64,000 bases of DNA from Paraburkholderia metrosideri (GCF_904848625.1 NZ_CAJHCP010000002.1:124001-188000); one strand, 5' to 3'. Positions 1 through 9,151 are shown, numbered from the stretch's first letter. Numbers and translations: made by a program. Notes: generated by a model not told the origin, from the letters alone.

Positions 1-2
1 AA

Positions 3-677
3 TCGACTGCTGACACCGCCTTCTCGCTGGTTCTCCTAGCGGCTCGACGCCTTGCCGAACTCGCAGCATTTGTGAAGGCCGGCAAGTGGACCAAGAAGAT
101 CGGCGAGGACAGGTTTGGAGTGGACGTTCACCACAAGACTCTGGGCATCGTCGGCCTTGGTCGTATCGGGACCTCTGTCGCGCGACGCGCCGCTTTGGGT
201 TTCGAGATGAATGTTCTGTATGTCGACCAAGGCGTCAACGAACGAGCTGAACGGGAGTATGGCGCGAAAAAAGTGGACTTGGACGAACTACTGAGAACAT
301 CCGACTTCGTTCTTCTGCAAGCACCCTTGACGCCGGAGACGAAGAACCTGATCAGCACCCCGCAACTCAAGGCAATGAAACGCAGTGCGTTCCTTATTAA
401 CGCATCGCGTGGACCGATTGTCGACGAGGCTGCGTTGGTCGAAGCACTTAAAGACGGTACTATCGCAGGCGCTGGACTTGATGTCTATGTTGAGGAGCCG
501 CTCTCGTTAGTGTCGCCGCTGCTCAAGCTCGACAACGTCGTGACACTGCCTCATATCGGGTCGGCGACCCACGAGACTCGTGCCGCAATGAACAAGAATG
601 CCGCAGAGAACCTCATCGCCGCGTTGAACGGCACCCTCAAGACGAATATAGTCAACCCCGACGTGCTGAAGCGCTAA
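3..677 (+). CDS. D-2-hydroxyacid dehydrogenase (NAD-binding), 5' end outside window
   Basis: The reading frame is open from the left edge, so only the last 224 residues are seen. It carries the family's helix before the NAD domain (DTAFSLVLLAARR), the Rossmann motif GLGRIG, the active-site segment with NASRGPIVDEAAL, the catalytic-type Glu in GLDVYVEEP, and the catalytic His in LPHIGSAT. These features place it in the glyoxylate/hydroxypyruvate/2-ketogluconate reductase group, which reduces 2-oxo acids to D-2-hydroxy acids with NAD(P)H in the cytoplasm. The exact substrate cannot be told. It points toward the reverse-strand LysR gene, and a hairpin lies between the two stops. Confidence 0.9.
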   Translation, partial: STADTAFSLVLLAARRLAELAAFVKAGKWTKKIGEDRFGVDVHHKTLGIVGLGRIGTSVARRAALGFEMNVLYVDQGVNERAEREYGAKKVDLDELLRTSDFVLLQAPLTPETKNLISTPQLKAMKRSAFLINASRGPIVDEAALVEALKDGTIAGAGLDVYVEEPLSLVSPLLKLDNVVTLPHIGSATHETRAAMNKNAAENLIAALNGTLKTNIVNPDVLKR

Positions 678-754
678 GACCACTCGACGGCCCAGGGCAA
701 AGACCCTTGGTCGGCCGATATTCCCCACCCGAACAACGCGGTGAGGTGACCGTG

Positions 755-796
755 ACCTCTGAGACGTCCTCAACGCTCAGAGGTTCGGTGTTTTTT
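755..796 (+). terminator. Probable rho-independent terminator
   Basis: A perfect 9-bp stem (ACCTCTGAG at 755-763 with CTCAGAGGT at 776-784) is followed by a six-T run at 791-796. It lies between the convergent stops of the dehydrogenase gene and the LysR gene and would end transcription of the former. The T-run begins six bases after the stem, a little further than usual. Confidence 0.5.
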
Positions 797-811
797 GGGC
801 CTAGAATCTGG

Positions 812-1741
812 CTACTTCGATAAGTCCTTAACAATCTCGATCATCTTCTCGAGGATCGGATCGTTCTGCCTTCGCACCCACCCGAAAATGAAACGGGTTG
901 AATAGTTAATGTTCGTCAGCGGGATAATCGTCAAGTCGCTGGGGTACTGGAAGTTCTTGCCCACCACCGCCAGTCCGACGCCCATGCCTACCGAGATAAG
1001 GTTGAGCTGAGACGCGATGGTGCTGACCTCCTGAACGATGTTCGGCTCGAATCCCGCGGCCTGACAGAAGGCGTAGAGCTGCCCGTAGCTTAGGCTACTG
1101 CTGGACTTGGGGTCCACTACGAACGGTTCGTCTGCGAGATCCTCAAGCGTCAGTGACTTTCTACGGGCTAAGCGGTGGTCATTCGGTACCGCGACGCCTA
1201 CATTGCCCGTCTGGATGCAGATTGAATCCAGGACAATGCCTTCGCGCTCCATATTGATTTCGGTACGCCGCTTTCCTGGATGCGGACTGGGGCCTAAATG
1301 CATGAAGCCAGCATCAATTTTTCCTTCCGCGAGAGCTTTCGGTTGGAGGGAAGTAGATAGTTCAACCAGCGAGAGGTTGATTTCAGGATAAGTCGCCCGA
1401 AATTGCTTGACTGCAGCCTTGAAGATTGAGTGCATCAGGGTTAGGGATCCGTAGCCGATTCGGAGCGTCCCCGTCATGCCTTGTCCCACGCGCTTGGTGA
1501 GGACGATCGCTTCGTTTAGATCGTCCATGACACGGACAAGCTGCGGCAGGAGCGTGCGCCCCGCAGCCGTGAGCTTGACCGTATGTGCCAGCCGTTCAAA
1601 GAGCTGTGTCCCTAGCTCCCCTTCCAGATCCGCGATGATCTGCGAGACGGCCGGCCTTGTGATGTGCAGTCGTGTAGCGGCGCGCCCGAAATGTTCTTCC
1701 TCTGCAGCTGCGATAAAGTAACGTAGATGTCGAAGTTCCAT
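812..1741 (-). CDS. LysR-family transcriptional regulator
   Basis: A 309-residue protein of normal LysR length. The N-terminus (MELRHLRYF, then a helix-turn-helix with GRAATRLHITRPAVSQ) is the classic winged-helix DNA-binding domain, and the rest is the periplasmic-binding-protein-like effector domain. The ATG at 1741 is chosen because AAGGAGA lies just upstream and because LysR proteins normally begin within a few residues of this motif; a longer frame to 1813 exists but adds atypical residues. It is transcribed away from the region holding the small gene at 2087 and the ALDH at 2634, so it may control that ALDH. The effector is unknown. Confidence 0.92.
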   Translation of the reverse strand: MELRHLRYFIAAAEEEHFGRAATRLHITRPAVSQIIADLEGELGTQLFERLAHTVKLTAAGRTLLPQLVRVMDDLNEAIVLTKRVGQGMTGTLRIGYGSLTLMHSIFKAAVKQFRATYPEINLSLVELSTSLQPKALAEGKIDAGFMHLGPSPHPGKRRTEINMEREGIVLDSICIQTGNVGVAVPNDHRLARRKSLTLEDLADEPFVVDPKSSSSLSYGQLYAFCQAAGFEPNIVQEVSTIASQLNLISVGMGVGLAVVGKNFQYPSDLTIIPLTNINYSTRFIFGWVRRQNDPILEKMIEIVKDLSK

Positions 1742-2086
1742 CTCTCTCGTGTCTCCTTCAACAGCGGCCGGTCGGCTCTTCGAGGAGACCGCCGGCATGA
1801 TTTGTTCCGACACAAAATCTTTGACTTTCGCTGTGTCGGTTAGCTTCGCTTACCAGTCCACCATAATAGCTGACTTGACCCTAAGGCGGGGCGATTTCAA
1901 ACTCTTATCATTGTCGCTGCCAATGCTGTGCGTTGAGGCTGGTTCTTCTGCATTGGAATACGCGCCTGCGCCGGCTGTCCGAGGCGGCTTCGTTCAACGA
2001 GAAATAGCTTTGTCGGAAGGGCACGAATTCCGACAAAGTGGGTGGCATCCATTACGCGGTCATAACTCGTAGAGCAGGAGACATCT
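1742..2086. promoter_or_regulatory. Divergent intergenic region with inverted repeat
   Basis: No convincing gene. An 11-bp perfect inverted repeat (CTTTGTCGGAA at 2008-2018, TTCCGACAAAG at 2028-2038, 9-base spacer) lies here. The core TTCCGACA occurs again at 1805-1812, closer to the LysR start. Repeated half-sites between a LysR gene and divergent genes are what an operator would look like, but the usual T-N11-A core is not clearly centred on them. The binding role is inferred. Confidence 0.35.
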
Positions 2087-2320
2087 GTGAGCCTTTCGGG
2101 AAGATCGTTGCGCACCCTTGTGGACAAATGGATCGGAGCGAGGTGCGATATTCGCATTACGCAGTTCAGTCACGGTCGCGATGAGCAGTACAGGTTTGTG
2201 CGGATCGAGGGGGCATCGAACGAGTCATCGATAGCGCTAATCTTCTTTCGGCACGATGATGGCAGCTGGTGTGTCTTTCCGCCCGCGCCGAGACGACCTG
2301 CCATGAATTTTGGCGTATAG
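2087..2320 (+). CDS. Small hypothetical protein
   Basis: A 77-residue frame starting at GTG with CAGGAG seven bases upstream. It ends in a compact, charged and aromatic stretch (FFRHDDGSWCVFPP) that reads like a folded protein rather than noise. No signal peptide or membrane segment is visible. It resembles short single-domain proteins common in Burkholderia relatives, but I do not know a function. The 313 bases between it and the ALDH at 2634 hold nothing recognisable. Confidence 0.45.
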   Translation: MSLSGRSLRTLVDKWIGARCDIRITQFSHGRDEQYRFVRIEGASNESSIALIFFRHDDGSWCVFPPAPRRPAMNFGV

Positions 2321-2633
2321 CCACGAGCGGTGTCGATCTGTTGGAGGACCCCACAAGTTCACCCGTTCTCGCGGAGTCGTATGCCGCCGCACTTCACGTG
2401 CTTCTGGCGCTGCAACGTCGGTAAGCGAGGGGGATGCGCCGGCGCTTCATCCCGAAGGAAGCAGCGACCCTGCTCGTCGGCGCCCCTCGCGGGAACGCGA
2501 GCCATCCTTGCGAATCTCGAGTGAGGACAGCCTTGAGCGCAGGGTTCGCAGACGCTGCGCCAAACGAATTTATTTTCGGTTGAATGGAGCCACGAGAAAA
2601 GCCATTGACCAAGTGCATTAACCGGAGACTAGT

Positions 2634-4052
2634 ATGCGATCGTATGAAAAGTGTTACATCAATGGGGAATGGGTTGCCCCCCTTAGTTCTAGAGAATGGA
2701 CGCTGACTGACCCCGCAACTGAGAAGCCGTTTGCAAGCATCGCGCTGGCCGGTGCGGAGGACGTAGACCTGGCAGTCAAAGCCGCCCGAGCAGCGTTCAA
2801 GGAGTTCAGTGAGACTTCGAAGGCGGAACGGATTGACTTGCTCGAGCGGGTCATTGAGCGCTTCGGGAGCCGGGAAAACGAGCTCGCAGACGTCGTGACT
2901 GCAGAACTTGGCACGCCCGTCTCCCAGAAGATTCACGCCCCGGCAGCGCTTGCGTCGTTCAAACAAGCTTTGGCGACTTTGAGAGAATACGAGTTCGAGT
3001 ACCGTCTTGGACCTAACATCGTTCGCCGCGAGCCGATCGGCGTCTGTGGGCTCATCACTGCGTGGAACTGGCCATTGCAGCTTCTTGCGACCAAACTCGC
3101 ATATGCATTGGCTGTTGGCTGCACGATAGTTTTGAAGCCGAGCGAATTTACGCCACTGAGCGCAATTCACCTCACAGAGGTGCTTCACGAGGCGGGCGTG
3201 CCGAAGGGCGTTTTTAATCTGGTCCTGGGCGACGGACCTATCGTCGGCAACGCCATCAGCAAACACATGGACATCGACATGGTGTCGTTCACGGGTTCAA
3301 CCAGGGCCGGTGTGTTGATCGCAGAGGCGGCTGCTCCCTCGGTCAAGCGGGTGGCTCAGGAATTGGGCGGGAAGTCGGCTAACGTGATTCTCGACGACGC
3401 CGACCTCAAAGCCGCAGCTAAATGGAACGTCACTCGAGCATTTTCCAACACAGGTCAGTCATGTCATGCTCCGTCGAGAATCCTGGTTCAAGAGAATCAG
3501 GTGGAAGAGGTATTGGCCTTGCTCGAGCAGGAAGCGAAGGCAGTAAAGGTGGGCAATCCGCTCGATCCGCAGGTGACGATGGGTCCCGTCGTCAACAAGC
3601 TACAGTTTGACCGAGTGCAGGAATACATCAAAATCGGCATCGAGGAGGGCGCTACTGTTCGGGTCGGCGGCGTCGGTCGACCGGAGGGGCTTGAGCAGGG
3701 CTACTTTGTTAAGCCAACCATTTTCTCTAACGTGACGCCTAACATGCGTATCGCGCAGGAAGAGATCTTCGGTCCAGTGCTTGCCGTTATCCCTTACCGC
3801 ACAGAGGAAGAGGCTATCGAGATTGCGAACGGGACGCCCTATGGCTTGGGTGGCTATGTGTTCTCGTCGAATCGGGAGCGAGGCAAGTCGGTCGGCCGTC
3901 AACTTCAGGCAGGCCGCGTCTTCCTGAATGGTGCTGTGAGCAACACCGAGGCGCCGATGGGCGGATACAAGCGTTCGGGGAATGGGCGGGAGATGGGCGT
4001 CTTCGGCCTTGAGGAATTCCTCGAGACAAAGGCGATGATAGGGTTTGACTAG
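2634..4052 (+). CDS. Aldehyde dehydrogenase family protein
   Basis: A 472-residue NAD(P)-dependent aldehyde dehydrogenase, which oxidises an aldehyde to the carboxylate. The catalytic residues are in place: Glu243 in ELGGKS and the nucleophile Cys277 in NTGQSCHAPS. The cofactor-binding segments TAWNWPL, LKPSEFTP and SFTGSTRAG are also present. GGAGA precedes the ATG by about eight bases. It is a different subgroup from the ALDHs at 11100 and 34670 (slightly shorter, different N-terminus). No partner gene is close enough to name its substrate. Confidence 0.95.
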   Translation: MRSYEKCYINGEWVAPLSSREWTLTDPATEKPFASIALAGAEDVDLAVKAARAAFKEFSETSKAERIDLLERVIERFGSRENELADVVTAELGTPVSQKIHAPAALASFKQALATLREYEFEYRLGPNIVRREPIGVCGLITAWNWPLQLLATKLAYALAVGCTIVLKPSEFTPLSAIHLTEVLHEAGVPKGVFNLVLGDGPIVGNAISKHMDIDMVSFTGSTRAGVLIAEAAAPSVKRVAQELGGKSANVILDDADLKAAAKWNVTRAFSNTGQSCHAPSRILVQENQVEEVLALLEQEAKAVKVGNPLDPQVTMGPVVNKLQFDRVQEYIKIGIEEGATVRVGGVGRPEGLEQGYFVKPTIFSNVTPNMRIAQEEIFGPVLAVIPYRTEEEAIEIANGTPYGLGGYVFSSNRERGKSVGRQLQAGRVFLNGAVSNTEAPMGGYKRSGNGREMGVFGLEEFLETKAMIGFD

Positions 4053-4060
4053 GACGCAGG

Positions 4061-4080
4061 CGCCCGTTCGCGGGCGGTTT
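4061..4080 (+). terminator. Weak terminator-like hairpin
   Basis: A 6-bp GC stem (CGCCCG at 4061-4066, CGGGCG at 4071-4076) with a TTCG tetraloop begins nine bases after the ALDH stop. Only three T residues follow, so it may be a weak terminator or a stabilising hairpin. Confidence 0.3.
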
Positions 4081-4179
4081 GCAGTTCACTGGTGAAAAAA
4101 TGGACGAAACGCTGCCCACGAGCGCCATTTCGATGTCGCTCGCGGGCCGAGGTGGCCGATGTATTCATGGCAGCGTCGT

Positions 4180-4968
4180 TCACAGGTAGGGTTTGATCCA
4201 GCCAAGCCCATCAGATGTCCCTGCTTTCGGACGATATTCGCATCCGATCCAGCCGTCGTAACCGAGCGAATCGATTAACTCAAACAGGTACGGATAGTTG
4301 AGCTCGCCAAGGTAGGGTTCGTGACGGTCGGGCACCCCAGCGACCTGGATATGGCCAATGCCGGCGTTGTGGCGCTTCATGTCACGCTTCAGCTTCACTG
4401 CAATATCGCCCTCGACAATCTGGCAGTGGTAAATGTCAAACTGGACTTGCAGGTTGGGCGCGCCGATCTCGTCGCAGACGGCCTGTGCGTCGTCCTGCCG
4501 GTTCAGAAAGAAGCCTGGAATGTCGCGGGTGTTGATTGGCTCTATCACGACGGTAATCCCTAGTGACAGTGCTTCTTTTGCCGCGTAGTCGAGATTTTCC
4601 AAATAAACCGCGCGGTGTTTTTCGCGCAGTTGCTCCGGCGCGATCAGGCCAGCCATGACGTGGAGTCTTCTGTTACCCAGTACGGCCGTATATTCAAGGG
4701 CTTTTTCAATGCTCTTTCTGAATTCTGGCTCGCGCCCGGGCAAGGACGCGATGCCGCGCTCGCCCGCTGCCCACTCGCCGGGCGGGGCGTTGAACAGTGC
4801 CTGCGTCAAGCCGTTGTCTGCCAACCTTGTCTTGATTTCCGCGGCTTCGAAATCGTATGGAAATAGAAATTCGACAGCCTTGAATCCGTCCTTGGCTGCG
4901 GCGGCAAAACGGTCGAGGAAGGGATGTTCTAAATACATCATCGTGAGGTTTGCTGCGAACTTCGGCAT
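4180..4968 (-). CDS. otnI: 2-oxo-tetronate isomerase (hydroxypyruvate isomerase family)
   Basis: A 262-residue TIM-barrel protein of the xylose-isomerase-like AP-endonuclease 2 fold. Typical motifs are the N-terminal [28 protein letters not shown] with a metal-ligand Glu, QFDIYHCQ, and GCEYRPK near the end. OtnI isomerises 2-oxo-tetronate to 3-oxo-tetronate, and the adjacent otnC and otnK genes make this role far more likely than plain hydroxypyruvate isomerase. The ATG at 4968 is preceded by GGAGAC; the frame stays open upstream into otnC, but those residues lack family character. It is the last gene of the otnK-otnC-otnI run, 37 bases after otnC. Confidence 0.88.
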   Translation of the reverse strand: MPKFAANLTMMYLEHPFLDRFAAAAKDGFKAVEFLFPYDFEAAEIKTRLADNGLTQALFNAPPGEWAAGERGIASLPGREPEFRKSIEKALEYTAVLGNRRLHVMAGLIAPEQLREKHRAVYLENLDYAAKEALSLGITVVIEPINTRDIPGFFLNRQDDAQAVCDEIGAPNLQVQFDIYHCQIVEGDIAVKLKRDMKRHNAGIGHIQVAGVPDRHEPYLGELNYPYLFELIDSLGYDGWIGCEYRPKAGTSDGLGWIKPYL

Positions 4969-5005
4969 GTGTCTTGTCTCCGGGTCGATATCTCTCGTGT
5001 CATGC

Positions 5006-5647
5006 TTACCAGCGCGCGCCGAATACAGTTCGCAACTCTTCGATCGACGAGTCTCTAAGCGGCTCCGGTCGCGGGACGGCCGACAGATAAAGCCGCGCCG
5101 TTTCTTCAAGTTCTTCTAGTGCGTAGCTCGCCTGTGATACTGATTTTTCCCACACGACCGGCCCGAGCCGTTCCAGCAGCACTGCCCGCACCTTTGACGC
5201 CAGCACGGCCACTTGTTCCGCCACGGCTACGTCGCCCGGACGGCGATAGCGAATCAGAGGCACATGACCAACTTTCATAACAAAGTAGGGCGTAATCGGC
5301 GGCAGCACGTCATCGTCCGTCCAAACACCGGCGACGGTCAACGCGACGAGATGTGTCGAATGTGTATGCACAATGCCGTGTGCATCCGGGTTGTTCTCGT
5401 AGATCCGACGATGCAATGCGAGCGTCTTCGAGGGCCGCGCCCCCGATACATGGTTCCCCTGCAGGTCGACCTTGGCAATGTCATCCGGATCTAGAAGACC
5501 GAGGCAGGCGTCGGTTGGCGTGATGAGCCAGCCGTCCTCAAGGCGAGAGCTGATGTTGCCCGCTGTACCTACAGTGTAGCGACGGTCGTAAAGACTTTTC
5601 CCCGTTCTGCAGATTTCTTCGCGAATGCGTGATTCATTCGATGCCAT
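5006..5647 (-). CDS. otnC: 3-oxo-tetronate 4-phosphate decarboxylase (class II aldolase family)
   Basis: A 213-residue class II aldolase/adducin protein. It shows the family's GTAGNISSR substrate loop and the zinc-binding histidines in [13 protein letters not shown], with a further C-terminal His absent or displaced as in other OtnC proteins. OtnC converts 3-oxo-tetronate 4-phosphate to dihydroxyacetone phosphate and CO2. The ATG at 5647 overlaps the TGA of otnK by one base, indicating translational coupling; a GTG one codon upstream is also possible. L-ribulose- or fuculose-phosphate aldolase are related alternatives but fit the context less well. Confidence 0.87.
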   Translation of the reverse strand: MASNESRIREEICRTGKSLYDRRYTVGTAGNISSRLEDGWLITPTDACLGLLDPDDIAKVDLQGNHVSGARPSKTLALHRRIYENNPDAHGIVHTHSTHLVALTVAGVWTDDDVLPPITPYFVMKVGHVPLIRYRRPGDVAVAEQVAVLASKVRAVLLERLGPVVWEKSVSQASYALEELEETARLYLSAVPRPEPLRDSSIEELRTVFGARW

Positions 5648-6915
5648 CACAGTACCTTCAGCGCCTTTGCAAAAAAATCGGTCGTACCAAAGTTTCCAGA
5701 CTTGAGCGCGAGCGCGAGAGGCATCTCACCGCGTTTTCCGATTGATTGTGTCGCGGGCACACCGGGATCGATTTGCGGCCCGATCCGCAGCGAGCGGACG
5801 TCGAGAGCTTGGACGACAGCACCGGAGGTTTCGCCACCGGCGACGACGAACTTACGTACGCCGGCATCGCGCAACTTACGTGCGATAGAGGCGAGCGCAT
5901 CTTCAACGAGATGCCCCGCCTTCTCAACGCCTAGTACCTTCTGCACTGCTTTCACATCGTCGGGGGACGATGTCGCGTAGATCAGCACGGTTTCATCGTG
6001 GCTCCGCGCGAATTCAAGGGCGTTTGCGATCACAGGCTCCCCACGAGACAGCGCGATTGGATCAATTCGGAAACTTGGTTTTGATGCGCGCCATTCCGCC
6101 ACCTGTGCATTGGTAGCCTTGGATGCGCTGCCCGCGAGGATGACGGCCTTTCCATCCATTTTCGGCAGATCAGCCGCGTCTCCTCCATACACCAGCAGAT
6201 CCGCGGAGTGAAAATTCTGCGGCAGGCCGAGAGCTATGCCAGAGCCGCCTGTGACGAGCTTGAGGTCGCGGCATGCCTTACCGAGGGCATACAGGTCGCT
6301 GTCGGACATCGCGTCGGCGATGGCAAGTCGTACACCGTCCTCCTTCAGTTCTTCGATGCACGCGCGGATTGCATCGGCACCCTTGGAGATCGTGCCGTAG
6401 CGGATCAAGCCGACTCTGGACTTCGTCTGGCGTTGCAAGACGCGCACCAAGTTTGGATCGGTCATTGGAGTCAGTGGATGATTCTCCATTCCCGATTCGT
6501 TTAACGGTACATCACCTACGAACAGGTTGCCGCGGAAAATCGTTCGGCCGTTCTCGGGAAACGCGGGGCACGCGATAGTAAAGTCCTCACCCAATGCTTC
6601 GAGTAGGGCATCCGCGACCGGCCCGATATTACCTTTGTCAGTGGAGTCAAAGGTCGAACAATATTTGAAGAAGAACTGGGTGCAGCCTTGTACACGCAAC
6701 CATTCAAGGGCCTGGAGCGACTGGCGCACGGCATCTTTCGCAGGAATCGTGCGCGACTTTAGCGCGACGACGAGCGCATCCGCTTCAATCTGCGTGTCCG
6801 CGTCCGGAACACCGATGGTCTGCACCGTCCGCATACCGCCGCGCACGAGCATATTGGCGAGATCGGTCGCGCCGGTGAAATCGTCGGCGATACAGCCTAG
6901 TATTGCCTGCGCCAT
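5647..6915 (-). CDS. otnK: 3-oxo-tetronate kinase (four-carbon acid sugar kinase family)
   Basis: A 422-residue DUF1537-type sugar-acid kinase. The N-terminal domain begins with GCIADDFTGATDLANML, the hallmark substrate-binding motif, and the C-terminal nucleotide-binding domain carries VVAGGETSGAV. OtnK phosphorylates 3-oxo-tetronate at C4 using ATP, the middle step between OtnI and OtnC. GGAAGGGAG upstream supports the ATG at 6915. It is the first gene of the three-gene unit, so the promoter should lie in 6916-7270. Confidence 0.9.
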   Translation of the reverse strand: MAQAILGCIADDFTGATDLANMLVRGGMRTVQTIGVPDADTQIEADALVVALKSRTIPAKDAVRQSLQALEWLRVQGCTQFFFKYCSTFDSTDKGNIGPVADALLEALGEDFTIACPAFPENGRTIFRGNLFVGDVPLNESGMENHPLTPMTDPNLVRVLQRQTKSRVGLIRYGTISKGADAIRACIEELKEDGVRLAIADAMSDSDLYALGKACRDLKLVTGGSGIALGLPQNFHSADLLVYGGDAADLPKMDGKAVILAGSASKATNAQVAEWRASKPSFRIDPIALSRGEPVIANALEFARSHDETVLIYATSSPDDVKAVQKVLGVEKAGHLVEDALASIARKLRDAGVRKFVVAGGETSGAVVQALDVRSLRIGPQIDPGVPATQSIGKRGEMPLALALKSGNFGTTDFFAKALKVL

Positions 6916-7355
6916 TGCTAACTCCCTTCCGGATTTCGATGCCCGGCTTAATTTACTTTACGTTAGTTCTCGTCGCCATGACCGATGGCGAGCGATCGCG
7001 CCGATTATCCGAGCACCGCTCTTGCAGCGCAAAAGCGGCCTCTGGATCACCGGACCTCAGGTGTCTCGCTTGTTTCACCACTCGAACAACCCGCATGTCT
7101 TCCAGTTCGAAACGGAAGGGTTAAGCGCCACCGCCCGGAACTGCCGCGCGACACGAAAGATTTAAGATGCAGGTACACGAACAACTTCGTCACAGCGCAT
7201 ATTTTGGCGCCTTACGTTGAATGCGTGTTTCCAAGGGGCTTGGTCTTACGCGAGCATGAGCTTTTCGCCGCAAAAAAGGCCAGTGCCGCATATTCGCGCC
7301 GGGTTTCGCGCTCGCATGCACTGGCACGCCTCTTTAGCTGTGGGCGACCGTTTGA
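6916..7355. other. Intergenic region upstream of otnK
   Basis: No supportable gene in about 440 bases. It should hold the promoter for otnK-otnC-otnI and the end signal of the upstream dehydrogenase operon. I see no confident -35/-10 pair. Confidence 0.4.
7272..7325 (-). terminator. Probable terminator of the dehydrogenase pair
   Basis: Read on the reverse strand, an 8-bp stem (GCCAGTGC / GCACTGGC) starts about 30 bases after the stop at 7356, and a six-T run (7272-7277) follows it. The 31-base loop contains a second small GC hairpin. This arrangement suits a rho-independent terminator that separates this pair from otnK. Confidence 0.45.
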
Positions 7356-8237
7356 TTATCCCGCACCTTGTGTTGGCAGGCCTGAGTCAACCGCCCAGAT
7401 GTCGGCAAGTCTATCGACAGTGGCCGACTCACCAAGTCGATTCGAAGCGGCATCCAACGTAGATCGGGTCATCGTCGCGATTAGCATCGGCGCTCCGTAG
7501 CGCATTCCGACAGCTGATGCCTTTCTCAGATCATCCGCCCAACTGCCGAGCGTGACGTTGGCCGTTCGCTTGTTTGCGACTAAAGCGGGAAGCACGCGAG
7601 CAGCCGCACTGTTGTAGCCAGAACTCTTGTTCAAGACCGTCGCCATGTCGGCAAGGGTGAGTCCATTCTTGGCCCCCATCGCCGCGCATTCATAGGTAAT
7701 GAGACGGTTACACGCCGCGACCGCCGCTACGACGAGACGCATGGCGTGGCCGCTCCCTGCGTCGCCACAATGGATGATCGTCGGACAGACTGCTTCCAGA
7801 ATGGCGCGCACCGACTCCAAGACGAGAGTCGGGCCGCCAAAGAGGATGGCCGATGCTTCCAGGATCGCTGCTGTGTTTTCCGTGTGCAGAGGTGCATCTA
7901 CGAGTGTAACTCCGACCTCGCTCAATTCCCTGGCAAGCGATTTGGTATCGTCCGGATCACCTTGGCTCATATCGATAAGCGTTTGCTTTTCGACAAGATT
8001 CGATCTCAGCCCGTCGGGGCTTCGGAGTAGCGCATCTCGTACCTTATCGGAGTCTGTGCATAGAATAACAACGTCCGCTCCCTTGGAGAGCTTCGAAGCG
8101 CTGTCCACCTCTTCCGCTCCGTCGCAGCGTAGAGAGTCGTTGCCACAGCCGAGGATGCGAACCGAATGTTCTTTCACCATTTGGCGAGCGATAAACGCGG
8201 CGACTTCACCGCTTCCTGCCAATCCAATCGTACTCAC
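7356..8237 (-). CDS. Divergent 3-hydroxyisobutyrate dehydrogenase-like protein
   Basis: A 293-residue protein with the two-domain HIBADH/6-phosphogluconate dehydrogenase layout: an N-terminal Rossmann start (IGLAGSGEV) and an all-helical C-terminal half. It lacks the family's usual signatures. The DAPVSGG substrate loop is DAPLHTEN, and the catalytic Lys of the GxGxxxKxxNN helix is Arg167 in GSGHAMRLVV, with the Asn pair also lost. It may be a non-catalytic partner or act on another substrate. It is coupled to the canonical enzyme just upstream by an ATGA overlap. Confidence 0.85.
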   Translation of the reverse strand: MSTIGLAGSGEVAAFIARQMVKEHSVRILGCGNDSLRCDGAEEVDSASKLSKGADVVILCTDSDKVRDALLRSPDGLRSNLVEKQTLIDMSQGDPDDTKSLARELSEVGVTLVDAPLHTENTAAILEASAILFGGPTLVLESVRAILEAVCPTIIHCGDAGSGHAMRLVVAAVAACNRLITYECAAMGAKNGLTLADMATVLNKSSGYNSAAARVLPALVANKRTANVTLGSWADDLRKASAVGMRYGAPMLIATMTRSTLDAASNRLGESATVDRLADIWAVDSGLPTQGAG

Positions 8238-9151
8238 TTTGCCTCCAGAGACTCTGCGGTCGTAGCGCCACCGACGAATTTGGTGTCTGCCATGGACTCA
8301 ATAATCCCAATCATTTGTTCGAGCTGCGCATCCTTACCTAGCGAGTTAAGTCCAATCTGCAGAATGGATCGCGCTGCCGCGCCGATGGGCATCGGAACTT
8401 TCTGATCTGCAGCGAGTGCGATTGCCTGGTGAATGTCTTTGACCTGGAGAGCGAGCCAGAACTTCGTCGACTGACGGCCTTCGGCGATAGCGGGTAGCAT
8501 GCCTTGAGAAGTGTAATTTCGCGCCGTCGTGGCGTTGATCGCATCGGTCATGCGTTCGAGGGGAAGGCCGAGCTTCCGTCCCATCGCAACGACCTCGAGG
8601 GTTGCCAGCCGGCAGCTAACATTCATCATGTTGTTCACGGTCTTCATCGTCTGACCGTTGCCAACGCGCTCGCCGCAGTGAAAGACATTCGGACTGATTG
8701 ACTGCAGCACAGGCAGCGCCTTCTGGAAAGCTGCCTCAGGGCCGGAAGCGATAATGGAGATCGTCCCGGCAATAGCGGTCGCCATGGCTCCAGAGACCGG
8801 TGCGTCGAACAGCGAGACGCCCATTTCCTCGAGCTGTTGAGCGAACCCTCTCGTTTCCGCTGGAACTCCACTGGTCTGGTCGACAACAATCTTGCCTGCT
8901 GACAACCCCGCTGCGGCCCCGTTGGGTCCGAAAAGAACTGCCTGAACGTCTGAGCTTCTGGGCAAGCAAAGCAGTACCACGTCGCTGTTACGCGCCAGTT
9001 CTGCTGGCGTCGCTGCGGCCGTCGCACCGAGCTCGACGAACGAATCTACGGCCTTCTGATTCAAATCGAATACGGACAACGGAAACTTGCCGATCAGATG
9101 GCGGGCCAGCGCACCGCCCATGGCGCCCAACCCGATATAGCCGATGCGCAT
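8234..9151 (-). CDS. NAD(P)-dependent beta-hydroxyacid dehydrogenase (HIBADH family)
   Basis: A 305-residue enzyme with the NAD motif GYIGLGAMG at the N-terminus, the substrate loop DAPVSGAMATA around residue 117, and the catalytic Lys170 and Asn173-174 in GNGQTMKTVNN. In tetronate clusters such an enzyme (LtnD) oxidises L-threonate to 2-oxo-tetronate, which would feed OtnI, OtnK and OtnC downstream on the same strand. Tartronate semialdehyde reductase or another hydroxyacid dehydrogenase activity is also possible. A GGAGGAG-like site precedes the ATG. Confidence 0.9.
   Translation of the reverse strand: MRIGYIGLGAMGGALARHLIGKFPLSVFDLNQKAVDSFVELGATAAATPAELARNSDVVLLCLPRSSDVQAVLFGPNGAAAGLSAGKIVVDQTSGVPAETRGFAQQLEEMGVSLFDAPVSGAMATAIAGTISIIASGPEAAFQKALPVLQSISPNVFHCGERVGNGQTMKTVNNMMNVSCRLATLEVVAMGRKLGLPLERMTDAINATTARNYTSQGMLPAIAEGRQSTKFWLALQVKDIHQAIALAADQKVPMPIGAAARSILQIGLNSLGKDAQLEQMIGIIESMADTKFVGGATTAESLEAK

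Noticed and set aside
2394..3266. Reverse-strand open frame of 290 codons
   Set aside because: Overlaps the ALDH at 2634 in antisense and has no ribosome site or domain signature.
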